Below are positions 25,101-33,894 of a stretch of DNA of 64,000 bases, piece after piece (positions within the stretch are counted from its first letter, which is position 1; every line of letters starts with the position of its first letter). Position numbers and translations under genes: made by a program. The notes below the pieces were generated by a model. That model made no database searches and was not told the origin of the DNA. It saw only the letters and a list, made by a program, of their open reading frames with translations. The DNA is from Desulfurivibrio alkaliphilus AHT 2 (GTDB lineage Bacteria; Desulfobacterota; Desulfobulbia; Desulfobulbales; Desulfurivibrionaceae). Where the stretch lies: the NCBI RefSeq assembly GCF_000092205.1, contig NC_014216.1, positions 248,001 to 312,000 of the forward strand, written 5' to 3'.

Positions 25101-27056
25101 CTATGATTTGTCTTCAAGCCGCGGGCGTTGCGCGGTTTCCTCGTCATCCCAGCGCCAGTCGTCATCGTCGCCGTCACTTGCCGCCTGGGAGCGGCTGGTG
25201 GCGGTTTGCCCATGGCTGCTGCCGAAGACCATTTTTTCCAACTCAGCCACCACCTTCTTCAGCTCTTCCGACTGAGCACTGAGCTCTTCCGAAGCGGCTG
25301 CTGATTGCTCGGCGGCGGCGGCGATCCGCTGGGTGGCGTCGGAGCTTTCATGGGTGGCCTCGGTGATCTGCTGTACCCCCTTGGCCTGCTGTTCGGTGGC
25401 CTCGGTAATGGCCGAGTTCTTGTCGCCGATGGTGGTGGCGGTTTCGACGATATCATCGAAATCCTGGTTGATTTCCTTCAGGGAGCCGGCGCAGGAAGTG
25501 ATCCGGGCCACGGTGGTGTCCAGCAGTTGCTGGATCTGGTTGGCTTCCTGGGCGGTTTTCATGGCCAGGTTTTTAACCTCGTCGGCCACCACGGCAAAAC
25601 CGGCCCCGGCTTCGCCGGCCCGGGCCGCTTCCACCGCCGCGTTCAAGGCCAGCAGGTTGGTTTGGAAGGCGATGGAATCGATGGTGGCGATGATGGAACG
25701 GATCTGGCCACTGTCCTTTTCGATCTGGGTCATGCTTTGGGTCAGTTCCGCCAGGGCTTTGAGGGACTGGCCTGACTTTTTGATGTTTTCCCGCATCAGT
25801 TTTTCAGACCCCTCGGTCAGTTCCACCATTTGGGCGCTCTGGGCGGCAATTTCCTCCAGCGCCGCGGAGGTTTCTTCCACCGAACTGGCCTGGCTGGCAG
25901 CGGTATCGGACAGCGACTGGCTGCTGGAGGCGATCTCTTGGGCAGCCACGGCCACCTGGCTGGAGCTGCCTTCAACCTCCCGGGCCGCCCGCTCCAGGGT
26001 GCGGGAAAGCCGGATGGTCAGCGGCCAGGTGATCCCCAGTCCCACGGCCAGCCCCAGCAGGATAACCAGGCTGACCCGGATTTTGAGGCCCCAGGCGGTA
26101 TGCAGCAAACCTTCGTCGGAGACCAGGTTGTCGCCCACGTGTTTCCGGATTCGGTGCAGAATACTCTGCACCTCCGCCAGGGCCGTCAGGGTTTCCCGGG
26201 TGTAGGTGGCTTGGGCCGCCTGGTAGCCGGCCAGGTTTTCATCCAGCCAGGCCAGGGTGTCGTCGATGGCCGCCAGGGTAGCCTCGCCGGCGGGCATGGT
26301 TGACTCGTGGAAATAATCGATGGCCGCCTGGCGCCGGTTTTCAGCCAGCAGCTCGTTGATGCGGACCACGCTTTCGTGCAGCTGGGTGTGCGGTTCCTCC
26401 ACCTTTTGCCAGAAGGATGCCAGTTCCGGGGTCAGTTGCCGGCGCTGGCGAAACTCGGACGAGTACAGCCAGCGGCCCAGGGCGCACTGGCGGGGGTCGG
26501 TTTGAACCCGGGCGGTGCCGATTTCCGGGTCCATCAGGGCGTCTTTTACGGAGTGCAGCCACTCCAAGTGACGAATTTTGATGTTGCGCAGGTAGTTGGT
26601 TAAATGTTGATCGGCCGGGCGGAACTGGGCTTCAATGCGGGCTGCCGACTGGTGCAGCCGGAAGTGGGGCTGTTCCAGTTCCCGCAGCAGGGGTGCCAGG
26701 CTGGGCAGCAGCTTTTCCGCCTGCTGCCGCCCTTCGCCGTACAGCCAGCGGCCCAAGGCGCACTGCCGGTCGTCGGTGGAAACCTGCAGCCTGGTGACCG
26801 AATCGTCGGTGAACAGGGTGTTTAGCTGGTTGACCCACATCAAATGATCCACTTCCCGCTGGGCCAGTTCGGCGTCCAGGCGGTTGCTGTCCGCCATTTC
26901 GTTAGCGTCCCGGATGATAAAGTTGACGCCGATGTAGCTGGCCAGGCCGCTAAGCATCAGGATGCCGATCATCAGGATAAAGCCGGCGCTGATTTGCTGC
27001 TTGATGGTAAATCGGTCAAGCAGTGGGTCGATCGTTCTGTTCAGACGTGTCAACAT
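25101..27056 (-). CDS. Methyl-accepting chemotaxis protein with tandem CZB domains
   Basis: The 651-residue receptor has TM1 near 20-45 and TM2 near 325-347. Between them are two repeats with the chemoreceptor zinc-binding signature: HLMWVNQL...[10 protein letters not shown] and HLEWLHSV...[10 protein letters not shown], each followed by a HxxLH histidine. The cytoplasmic part has the MCP hairpin tip ([20 protein letters not shown]). CZB domains are usually cytoplasmic and bind zinc or sense oxidants through the Cys; here the topology puts both in the periplasm. The Shine-Dalgarno AAGGAAGG precedes ATG 27056. It follows the STAS gene by 21 bp. Confidence 0.92.
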   Translation of the reverse strand: MLTRLNRTIDPLLDRFTIKQQISAGFILMIGILMLSGLASYIGVNFIIRDANEMADSNRLDAELAQREVDHLMWVNQLNTLFTDDSVTRLQVSTDDRQCALGRWLYGEGRQQAEKLLPSLAPLLRELEQPHFRLHQSAARIEAQFRPADQHLTNYLRNIKIRHLEWLHSVKDALMDPEIGTARVQTDPRQCALGRWLYSSEFRQRRQLTPELASFWQKVEEPHTQLHESVVRINELLAENRRQAAIDYFHESTMPAGEATLAAIDDTLAWLDENLAGYQAAQATYTRETLTALAEVQSILHRIRKHVGDNLVSDEGLLHTAWGLKIRVSLVILLGLAVGLGITWPLTIRLSRTLERAAREVEGSSSQVAVAAQEIASSSQSLSDTAASQASSVEETSAALEEIAAQSAQMVELTEGSEKLMRENIKKSGQSLKALAELTQSMTQIEKDSGQIRSIIATIDSIAFQTNLLALNAAVEAARAGEAGAGFAVVADEVKNLAMKTAQEANQIQQLLDTTVARITSCAGSLKEINQDFDDIVETATTIGDKNSAITEATEQQAKGVQQITEATHESSDATQRIAAAAEQSAAASEELSAQSEELKKVVAELEKMVFGSSHGQTATSRSQAASDGDDDDWRWDDEETAQRPRLEDKS

Positions 27057-27077
27057 GGTGTCCTTCCTTAGCGGGGC

Positions 27078-27389
27078 TCACCCTTGGCGGGTGATCGTAA
27101 ACAATGTGTCCATCTTGAGTTCTGTAAACAGCTCAAAAAGCGGGCCGGTAAGATTGGTCACCCGCAACTGGCCGCCGTTACTGGCCAGGTGTTTGTACAG
27201 CAAAAGTAGCTTGCCGATCCCGGAACTGCCGATATGCTTGACCCGGCTGCAGTCTATCTCCACCTCCCGGACACTGGCTAAAGGCAGCTGCTTGATCGTT
27301 TTCTTGAGCTCTTCCGCCCCTTTTTCGTCAACCACACCTTCCAGGGAGATGCGAACTTTATTGTCGTTTTGGCTGGCTTCAATTTGCAT
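27078..27389 (-). CDS. STAS-domain protein (anti-sigma factor antagonist-like)
   Basis: This 103-residue single STAS domain has the phosphorylatable serine region HIGSSGIGKLL near residue 53, as in SpoIIAA/RsbV. Such proteins are partners of RsbW kinases and RsbU phosphatases. The gene is 21 bp upstream of the chemoreceptor gene on the same strand, so chemoreceptor signalling and a partner switch may be linked. The SpoIIE-HATPase fusion at 3223-4863 is a possible enzyme partner. Confidence 0.88.
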   Translation of the reverse strand: MQIEASQNDNKVRISLEGVVDEKGAEELKKTIKQLPLASVREVEIDCSRVKHIGSSGIGKLLLLYKHLASNGGQLRVTNLTGPLFELFTELKMDTLFTITRQG

Positions 27390-27766
27390 GGTGACCTTCT
27401 CCTGGATTTACTTACTTGAGGCTGCCTGCGGCATCGTTTTAAAAGGGGTTGCGCTGCGGAGATCGTCGAGTCTTTATGCTCTATTTCTTTGCGATGTCAA
27501 AAGGTTAGTCCTGATGCTTGTAAAAGGGCAATGTATAGGAATATTTTGCTTTTAGCAAAGTTTTTTTCGGTGCCGGGGTGGTTGGTGAATTTTCCCGGGG
27601 CGGCAGGGGCAAAATTATGATGATTTTATCCGGCGGATGCTGCATCATGTAGGGCCGACTTTAAACAAGGCTGTTGCCCGTCGCCAGAGGGATTTGACCC
27701 GATGGGCGGAGGGTGAGGGGTGTAGCGCGGTTGCAGTTTGCCTGATAATCCCGGGAGCAATGCTTT
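27390..27766. other. Divergent intergenic region
   Basis: The 377 bp separate the STAS-MCP operon (minus) and the SIMPL gene (plus). Small open frames exist, but none has a good start or recognisable product. The AT-rich part at 27470-27630 is the likely promoter area; no clear -35/-10 pair was identified. Confidence 0.4.
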
Positions 27767-28489
27767 ATGAAAAATTTACAACGACTGGCGGTTGCCGTGG
27801 TTTGCCTTTTGATCCTGTTGCCGGTGACAGCGGTCAAGGCCGGACCGGCCCTTGGAGGGCCGGAAGATGGTTTCACGGTGCAACTCAGCGCCTGGGCTGA
27901 AGAAGAGACGGTCAATGATTTGCTCACCGCCGTGTTGGTGGTGGAGCGCAGTGGCCCGGACCATGCCCGTTTGGCGCTGGCGGTGGCCAATCTCATGCGG
28001 CGGGCCCTGGGCGAGGTCGAGCGTTACCCCGAGATTAAAGCCCACACCGTGGCTTATGCCACCCAGCCGGTGTACCAGAGGCGGGACGGTAAAAATGAGC
28101 GGGTGGGCTGGCGGATCCGGCAGTCGCTGCAGCTTGAAAGCACCGAGGTGGAAAAAACGGTGGAGCTGATCGGACGTTTGCAGGCCCTCGAGTTGCAGCT
28201 TGTTGCCATGAACTTCACCGTCTCCGAGCAGAAAAAGGAGCGGCTGCGGGCTACCCTGACGGCGGCCGCCATCGATGCCTGGCGAGGCAAGGCCGAGGCG
28301 GCGGTCAGAAGACTGGGCGGCCGCGTCTGGCGCCCCTATGAAGTAAGGATCGACGATGAATACCGGCCGCCGGTGCAACCTTTGCTGCGCACTGAAGCCG
28401 CGATGTTGAGCCAACCCGTGGAGTCGGCGGTGGAGGCCGGTACTTCCCGCTTGCGGGTAACGGTCAGCGGTACCGCCTGGGGGCGTTGA
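27767..28489 (+). CDS. SIMPL-domain (DUF541) periplasmic protein
   Basis: The 240-residue protein has a Sec signal peptide (VAVVCLLILLPVTAVKA, cleavage near residue 25). It carries the SIMPL fold seen in BP26/YggE-type proteins: AWAEEETVNDLLTAVLVVER, VGWRIRQSLQLES, and the C-terminal strand LRVTVSGTAWG. Family members are linked to stress or envelope functions without a defined reaction. The pseudo-ATPase gene starts 29 bp downstream. Confidence 0.82.
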   Translation: MKNLQRLAVAVVCLLILLPVTAVKAGPALGGPEDGFTVQLSAWAEEETVNDLLTAVLVVERSGPDHARLALAVANLMRRALGEVERYPEIKAHTVAYATQPVYQRRDGKNERVGWRIRQSLQLESTEVEKTVELIGRLQALELQLVAMNFTVSEQKKERLRATLTAAAIDAWRGKAEAAVRRLGGRVWRPYEVRIDDEYRPPVQPLLRTEAAMLSQPVESAVEAGTSRLRVTVSGTAWGR

Positions 28490-28518
28490 GTCACCATGAT
28501 CTTCATGTGGAGAGCGGG

Positions 28519-30528
28519 ATGAAGCGACCCTTTCATAATACGCCCTGGCCCGAAGCTGACTTGCCGGCTCAGGGTGGTGCCGATAATCCCCCGGCGGGGA
28601 AGGCCGGCAGCTCTCTTGATACCTTTGTTTACCCTGAAAGCACCAAACAGTTGTTATCCGTTATTATCAGCCCGGAAGATGCCCAGGCGCATTTGCTTCT
28701 GCCGCTTTCGTTCATCGGCAATGAACTTACCGTTGCCGTTGTTCACCCCGAGAAAAGGGAAGTGCTCCAAGACCTCCGGCGGAGGTACGATGCTTTTCAC
28801 GTCTCATTCCTGCCGATCGGTGCACAAAAATTCACCGAACTTTACCATGAACTCTACCAGCAGCCGGTAAAGGGTCTGTCGGAGCCAGGCTCGCCGAGTT
28901 CCGCCCCCTTTTCGGAGCCGCCGGGTCATGGCCGCACCCCGGTTGGTCCCATCTCCGCTAAGGGGCAGGAATTGCCGGAACCCATGCCGAACGACTCCTC
29001 GACCGCTTCGGCTTCGTTAGCCGGTCCGGATCTGCCGGATCTGCCGGATCTGCCGGGTTTGGCCGAGGCGCTTTTAACCCATGCCGCTAAGTGTCGGGCC
29101 AGCGCCATCCACTTCGAACAGGAAGAGGGCCGGGGTAAAGTTCGCTACCGCATTGACGGTGTGCTCCAGGAGTTGGAGCCCGGCCGGTTGCAGGAAAGTA
29201 TCCAGGCCAGGCCGGAGGATGTCGTTTCCCGCCTCAAAATTTTGGCCAACCTTGAGCAGGCCGATCCCTTGCTGCCCCAGCATCGGGTCTTTCGTTTTGC
29301 CCCGGCCAATGGGGCCCTGCCAGAGCAGGATGAGCTTGTTTTGCGGTTGGCCACCTGCCCTGCCGTGGATGGTGAAAGCTTCACCATCAATATCCTTGAT
29401 AGCCGCAAGGCAAGGCCGGATCTGGAGATGCTTGGCCATGCCCCCCCGGTTCTGCAAGCTCTGGAAACTTGCCTGGCGCATGGGCGGGGCATGGTCCTGG
29501 TGGCCGGCCCCCCCGGCAGTGGCAAAAACACCACGCTGCAGGCCATCTTGGAATTTCTGCGGGCTCCTTCGCGTCGCATAGTCATGGCCGAGGAGTATGT
29601 TACCGCCCGCCTGCCCGGGGTTATGCAAACCGCTATCGACCCGGAAAGAGGTTTGACTGCCCCACGGCTGCTCCGCTCTTTCCTGCCGCTTGATCCCGAT
29701 GTTATCATGCTTGATCGGTTTGATGACCGCCCATCGATGCGGCAGGGGGTGAACTGTGCCCGCCAAGGCCCACTTTTTCTGAGTTCTATTGCGGCTGTTG
29801 ATGGTTCGGAAGTTCTGGCCCGTTTTGAGGCCGCCGGCTGTGACCGGGCCGAACTGGCCGCGCTTATCAACGGCGTGCTGGTCCAGCGGCTGGTGCGCCG
29901 GATTTGCCCCGACTGTAAAACCGCCTGTGTGCCCGAGCGCGATGAGTGGGGCCGGTTGTTTGTCGATTACCCCTCCCAGCTCACTTTTTTCCTGGGCAAA
30001 GGCTGCGCCCTTTGCGATTTCACCGGCTTTAAGGGCCGGACCTTGCTTTCCGAGCTGTTTGTTCCCGGTGCGGCGGCCGCCGCCACCCGGGAAAATGGCC
30101 GGGAAGGCTTAAGGGAAGCCGCGGCCAGCAACGGTCTGCCCTCCTTGCTGGATGACGGCTTGCTGAAACTGGGCGAAACCACCCTGGGGGAGATTCTGCG
30201 CGTGGTGCCCGCCGCGGCCATAGCGCGCTTTCGGCAACGGACCGGCCGGGGGACGGGGCAAAATTCGGCGGCGGCAATTAAACGGGGGCGGAGTTTTCTG
30301 CTTACCGATCCGGCCGGCCAGCGGGACCGTATCGACCGGATGTATGAATTTTACCGGGAACTGTCCCTTGCCCTGGCGTCCACCAGGGTGGTTGAGCGTG
30401 CGCTTTTTCACCGCTTTATCACTACCAGCTACCGGGAAATAAAACGCTCGGCAGCCAGTGGGGCGATTACCTTCAATTTTACCGCTGCAGGTGACCGGGT
30501 GAAGATTGCCGCCATTCCCCGGCACTGA
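28519..30528 (+). CDS. GspE/PilB-like secretion ATPase homologue with degraded active site
   Basis: The product is about 669 residues from ATG 28519 (GGAG upstream; an upstream TTG is less likely). An N-terminal domain and a Pro-rich linker with a PDL repeat lead to a GspE-type core. Walker A is GPPGSGKNTTL (Asn for the usual Thr). The Walker B segment reads DPDVIMLDRFDD, losing the usual catalytic Glu (normally GE-x-RD). The Asp box reads AEEYV, and the His box (QGPLFLSSIAAVDG) lacks its His. The tetracysteine zinc site is intact (CPDCKTAC, CALCDF). A C-terminal extension of about 100 residues is unfamiliar. ATP hydrolysis is probably weak or absent. The MinD-like gene follows 33 bp later. 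Confidence 0.8.
   Translation: MKRPFHNTPWPEADLPAQGGADNPPAGKAGSSLDTFVYPESTKQLLSVIISPEDAQAHLLLPLSFIGNELTVAVVHPEKREVLQDLRRRYDAFHVSFLPIGAQKFTELYHELYQQPVKGLSEPGSPSSAPFSEPPGHGRTPVGPISAKGQELPEPMPNDSSTASASLAGPDLPDLPDLPGLAEALLTHAAKCRASAIHFEQEEGRGKVRYRIDGVLQELEPGRLQESIQARPEDVVSRLKILANLEQADPLLPQHRVFRFAPANGALPEQDELVLRLATCPAVDGESFTINILDSRKARPDLEMLGHAPPVLQALETCLAHGRGMVLVAGPPGSGKNTTLQAILEFLRAPSRRIVMAEEYVTARLPGVMQTAIDPERGLTAPRLLRSFLPLDPDVIMLDRFDDRPSMRQGVNCARQGPLFLSSIAAVDGSEVLARFEAAGCDRAELAALINGVLVQRLVRRICPDCKTACVPERDEWGRLFVDYPSQLTFFLGKGCALCDFTGFKGRTLLSELFVPGAAAAATRENGREGLREAAASNGLPSLLDDGLLKLGETTLGEILRVVPAAAIARFRQRTGRGTGQNSAAAIKRGRSFLLTDPAGQRDRIDRMYEFYRELSLALASTRVVERALFHRFITTSYREIKRSAASGAITFNFTAAGDRVKIAAIPRH
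29026..29052 (+). repeat. 9-bp tandem repeat CCGGATCTG x3
   Basis: Three perfect 9-bp units in the linker of the GspE-like gene encode the PDL tripeptide repeat. Confidence 0.8.
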
Positions 30529-30561
30529 TATTTGCTCCCAGCAGCCAAGGAAACGCACCGG

Positions 30562-31485
30562 ATGAGCCGAACCATAGCCATTACCAGCGGAAAAGGGGGA
30601 ACGGGAAAAACCACCCTGGCGGTCAGCCTTGCGGCGCAACTGGCCGCGCTGGGCCATCGCACCTGTATTTTTGATGCCGATCTTGGCACGGCCAATGTCA
30701 ACATTATGCTGGGGATCAACCCCCAGGCCGATATCGGCGATGTGGTCAAGGGAAGTGCTGCGGTCCGCGATATCATCATCCAGGATCCTGCGGGAATAGA
30801 TATTATCCCGGGCAGCAGCGGGGTGGAAGAGGTGGCCAATCTTGGGGCCAAAAGGCTTGCTTCCCTGGTGACGTCTTTTGACGCCGCCGGTGCTTATGAT
30901 TTTTATCTCTTCGACACCGGGGCAGGGATATCCCGCCGGGTGCTGGCCTTTTGTCTGGCCGCCGCCGAGGTGGTGCTGGTGATCACCGATGAGCCCACCT
31001 CCCTGACCGACGCCTATGCCCTGCTCAAGGTGCTCACCAAACATCAGTACGGGGGGCGGATCAGAGTAGTTATAAATCGCTGCCCCGACCTGGAGGCGGC
31101 CAAAAAGGTTTACCGGCGATTCCGGGTGGCGGTGGATTTTTACCTGGGCCTGCCGCTGGAACCCCTGGGGGTGCTTTTCCAGGATCGGGCAGTTCCCGCC
31201 TCCATGCAGCAGCAACGTCCTTTCATTGAGCTGTTTCCCAAATCCAAAGCGGCTGACTGTATCAGGCTGATGGCCCGACGGCTGAGCGATGGTGGTCGAG
31301 AACCCGCCACCGCCGAGAGTATCGTTGCTTTCTGGAACCATTACGCCTCATTCTGCCGGTTGCCCTTGGAGCTTGCCGCCCGGGGAGCAAAAGAGGAAGC
31401 GCATCGCGGAGAGGAGGTGGTCGCTGAGCGGCAGATTTACCTCCTCGACCTGGAGGCTTTTGCGGCTGAAAACAGTAATGAATAA
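30562..31485 (+). CDS. MinD/FlhG-like P-loop ATPase
   Basis: This 307-residue deviant Walker A ATPase has SGKGGTGKTTLAVSLA near residue 8, DADLGTANVN, and DFYLFDTGAG as Walker B. ATG 30562 follows AAGGAAA. It lies nearest to the FlhG/YlxH branch, which positions polar organelles, but no flagellar genes are nearby. Its partner here is the degraded GspE/PilB-like protein upstream, so a role in placing or regulating a pilus- or secretion-type machine is inferred. The membrane-targeting amphipathic tail of MinD is not obvious. Confidence 0.85.
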   Translation: MSRTIAITSGKGGTGKTTLAVSLAAQLAALGHRTCIFDADLGTANVNIMLGINPQADIGDVVKGSAAVRDIIIQDPAGIDIIPGSSGVEEVANLGAKRLASLVTSFDAAGAYDFYLFDTGAGISRRVLAFCLAAAEVVLVITDEPTSLTDAYALLKVLTKHQYGGRIRVVINRCPDLEAAKKVYRRFRVAVDFYLGLPLEPLGVLFQDRAVPASMQQQRPFIELFPKSKAADCIRLMARRLSDGGREPATAESIVAFWNHYASFCRLPLELAARGAKEEAHRGEEVVAERQIYLLDLEAFAAENSNE

Positions 31486-31832
31486 TGGAGAAGTTGTTCT
31501 TGCCGGGCCGGAACTGGTATTGTTTAACAGTCTGTGGGTCAAGGGGCTGTCAGCGGCCAATGGCTGGGGTGCCGGAAGGTACCGGCACGCCGCGAACCAG
31601 ATTAATGGTGGTGCCCCCGGCAGGAATCGAACCTGCGACACCAGGATTAGGAATCCTGTGCTCTATCCCCTGAGCTACGGGGGCATTTTGGCCTCCGGAC
31701 GGCGTCGGCGGCAGCCGCCGACGCCGGGCCTGCAAGGCGTTCTGTTTAGCACAGGGTGGGAAAAAAGACAACAGAACAGAAAGCGGGGCGGCAAATAAGC
31801 ATTGCCGGTAACGAAAAACAGGCGGGATTTAG
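31486..31832. other. Intergenic region with a tRNA gene and a hairpin
   Basis: The 347 bp hold the minus-strand tRNA-Arg and, upstream of it, a strong inverted repeat at 31701-31725 (GGCGTCGGCGG/CCGCCGACGCC) without a T run. The rest shows nothing recognisable. Confidence 0.6.
31609..31684 (-). tRNA. tRNA-Arg (anticodon CCT)
   Basis: On the minus strand the acceptor arm GCCCCCG pairs with CGGGGGC, followed by A and an encoded CCA. The D arm reads AGCTCAGGGGATAGAGC. The anticodon stem is CAGGA/TCCTG with loop TTCCTAA, giving anticodon CCT. The T arm is GCAGG-TTCGATT-CCTGC. It reads the rare Arg codon AGG. Confidence 0.97.
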
Positions 31833-33398
31833 ATGATGAAACTGGCCAGTGCCGAGCAAATGCGGGCAGGCGACCGGCTTGCCATGGAGATTTTCGGGAT
31901 CCCCGGGCCGGTGTTGATGGAAAACGCCGGGCGGGCGGTGGTGGAGGTGATGGCCCATCGCTACGGACTGGCCGGCGAGGGAGAAATTGCCGTGCTGGCC
32001 GGGCCGGGCAATAACGGGGGCGATGCCCTGGTGATTGCCCGCCACCTTCAGCAATTGGGCGCCCGGCCCTGGGTGGTGCTGCTGGTGGAGCCGGAACGGC
32101 TGCAGGGGGATGCCGCCCTCAATTTGCAAATCCTGCGGCAGTTGCCGGTCTCGCTGGAGGTGGTTACCGAAGTTGAGCAGTGGCAAGCCCTGCAGGACCG
32201 GCTGCAGGCCTCCCGCCTGGCGGTGGACGGGATTTTCGGCACCGGCCTGAGCCGGGAGCTAAGCGGCCGTTTCCAGGTGGCGGTGGAGTTGTTGAACCGC
32301 TTTCCCGGGCCGGTAATTGCGGTGGATGCTCCCTCCGGGCTGGACAGTGATCACGGCCGGGTACTGGGGGCGGCGGTGCGGGCCGACTGCACCGTCACCT
32401 TTGCCCTGGCCAAGCCCGGTTTGGTTACCTTTCCCGGCCGGGCGTGGGCCGGCACGGTGGAAGTGGTCGATATCGGTATCCCGCCGGCGGTGTACGACCG
32501 GCTGGCGCCGTTTAAAGAGTTATTGACTGCGGCCGAGCTGGCTCCCTGGTTGCCGCGGCGCCGGCCTGTAGACCACAAAGGAAGTTTCGGGCATTTGCTG
32601 CTGCTGGCCGGTTCCCGGGGGATGACCGGCGCGGCCCTGCTGGCGGCCCGGGGGGCGTTGCGCAGTGGGGTTGGCCTGGTCAGCGCCTGTGTGCCCCGCG
32701 ATTTGCTGGTGATTTTTGCCACCGCCTGGCCGGAGTTGATGACCGTGGCCCTACCCAACTCGCCGCTGGCGGCGGGTGCGGAGGACCTGGCAACGGTGCA
32801 GGCGGCTCTGGCCGGCAAAAGCGCCCTGGTCTTGGGGCCGGGGCTGGGTACGGCCCCGGCCACCGCCGAACTGGTCCGGCAGCTTTACCGGACGCCGGGA
32901 GAGCTGCAGATTCCCCAGGTGTTGGATGCCGACGCCCTGAATATCATGGCTGCGGCCCCGGATTTACTGACCGAACCGCCGGGGCCAAGGGTTTTAACGC
33001 CGCATCCGGGGGAAATGGCGCGCCTGCTGGGCATGGCCACCGCCGAGGTACAGGAAAACCGGTGGCAGGCGGCCGCCGAACTGGCCGGCCGCCATGGGGT
33101 CTGGGTGGTGCTCAAGGGCGCGGGTACGGTGATTGCCGCTCCCGACGGGCAACTGGCCGTAAGCCCCACCGGCAATCCCGGGATGGCGGCGGGCGGCATG
33201 GGTGATGTGCTGGCCGGGCTGATCGGCGGCCTGTTGGCCCAGGGGATGGGGCCATGGCAGGCCGCCTGTCTGGGGGCCTACGCCCATGGCCTGGCCGGTG
33301 ACCTGCTGGCCGCCGCCGGCGGCCTGGAATTTGGCTTTACCGCGTCAGAACTGGCGGATCGGCTGCCGGCGGCCTTCGGGAGTTTTACCAAAATTTAG
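31833..33398 (+). CDS. nnrD: Bifunctional NAD(P)H-hydrate epimerase/dehydratase
   Basis: This 521-residue fusion repairs hydrated NAD(P)H. The N-terminal YjeF_N epimerase domain (about 1-210) has GPVLMENAGRAV and GPGNNGGDALVIARHL. The C-terminal dehydratase domain (about 230-510) has KGSFGHLLLLAGS, LTPHPGEMARLLG and the nucleotide-binding GNPGMAAGGMGDVLAG. Length and order match E. coli YjeF. The start is ATG 31833 (or the adjacent ATG 31836). It is followed 22 bp later by a CBS gene. Confidence 0.95.
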   Translation: MMKLASAEQMRAGDRLAMEIFGIPGPVLMENAGRAVVEVMAHRYGLAGEGEIAVLAGPGNNGGDALVIARHLQQLGARPWVVLLVEPERLQGDAALNLQILRQLPVSLEVVTEVEQWQALQDRLQASRLAVDGIFGTGLSRELSGRFQVAVELLNRFPGPVIAVDAPSGLDSDHGRVLGAAVRADCTVTFALAKPGLVTFPGRAWAGTVEVVDIGIPPAVYDRLAPFKELLTAAELAPWLPRRRPVDHKGSFGHLLLLAGSRGMTGAALLAARGALRSGVGLVSACVPRDLLVIFATAWPELMTVALPNSPLAAGAEDLATVQAALAGKSALVLGPGLGTAPATAELVRQLYRTPGELQIPQVLDADALNIMAAAPDLLTEPPGPRVLTPHPGEMARLLGMATAEVQENRWQAAAELAGRHGVWVVLKGAGTVIAAPDGQLAVSPTGNPGMAAGGMGDVLAGLIGGLLAQGMGPWQAACLGAYAHGLAGDLLAAAGGLEFGFTASELADRLPAAFGSFTKI

Positions 33399-33420
33399 CA
33401 AAATTCAAGGAGAAACAAGC

Positions 33421-33873
33421 ATGCAACTTGCCAAGGACATCATGACCGCCGAGGTGATTACCGTCAGCCCCGATCTGCCGGTGGAGAAACTGGCTTCCCT
33501 GCTATGGGAACGTAGGATCAGCGGAGCTCCGGTGGTGGATGAGCAGGGTGAGCTGGTGGGGGTGGTAACTGAAAGCGACCTGATCGATCAGGCCAAAAAA
33601 CTGCATATTCCCACCGCCATCGCCGTGCTGGAAGCGGTGATCTACCTGGAACGGGGGCGTAAGGTGGAGGAAGAACTGAATAAAATGGCCGGCAGCACGG
33701 TAAAAGACATTTGCACCACCAAACCCGCCACCGTAGCCCCCGATACGCCTTTGGATGAAATCGCCACCGTTATGGCTGAAAAGCATCTGCATACCCTGCC
33801 GGTAATGGATCGCGGCAAGCTGGTGGGGGTGGTGGGCAAGGCCGATGTCATCCGGGCCCTGATCAACAAATAA
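33421..33873 (+). CDS. CBS-domain pair protein
   Basis: The 150-residue protein consists almost only of two CBS domains (Bateman module): DIMTAEVITVSPDLPVEKLA to GVVTESDLI, and TVKDICTTKPATVAPDTP to LVGVVGKADVI. Such modules bind adenine nucleotides and act as sensors; no effector domain is attached. ATG 33421 has the excellent site AAGGAGAA. It is likely co-transcribed with nnrD. Confidence 0.9.
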   Translation: MQLAKDIMTAEVITVSPDLPVEKLASLLWERRISGAPVVDEQGELVGVVTESDLIDQAKKLHIPTAIAVLEAVIYLERGRKVEEELNKMAGSTVKDICTTKPATVAPDTPLDEIATVMAEKHLHTLPVMDRGKLVGVVGKADVIRALINK

Positions 33874-33894
33874 GGTAGGCGATCAGTTACCAAA

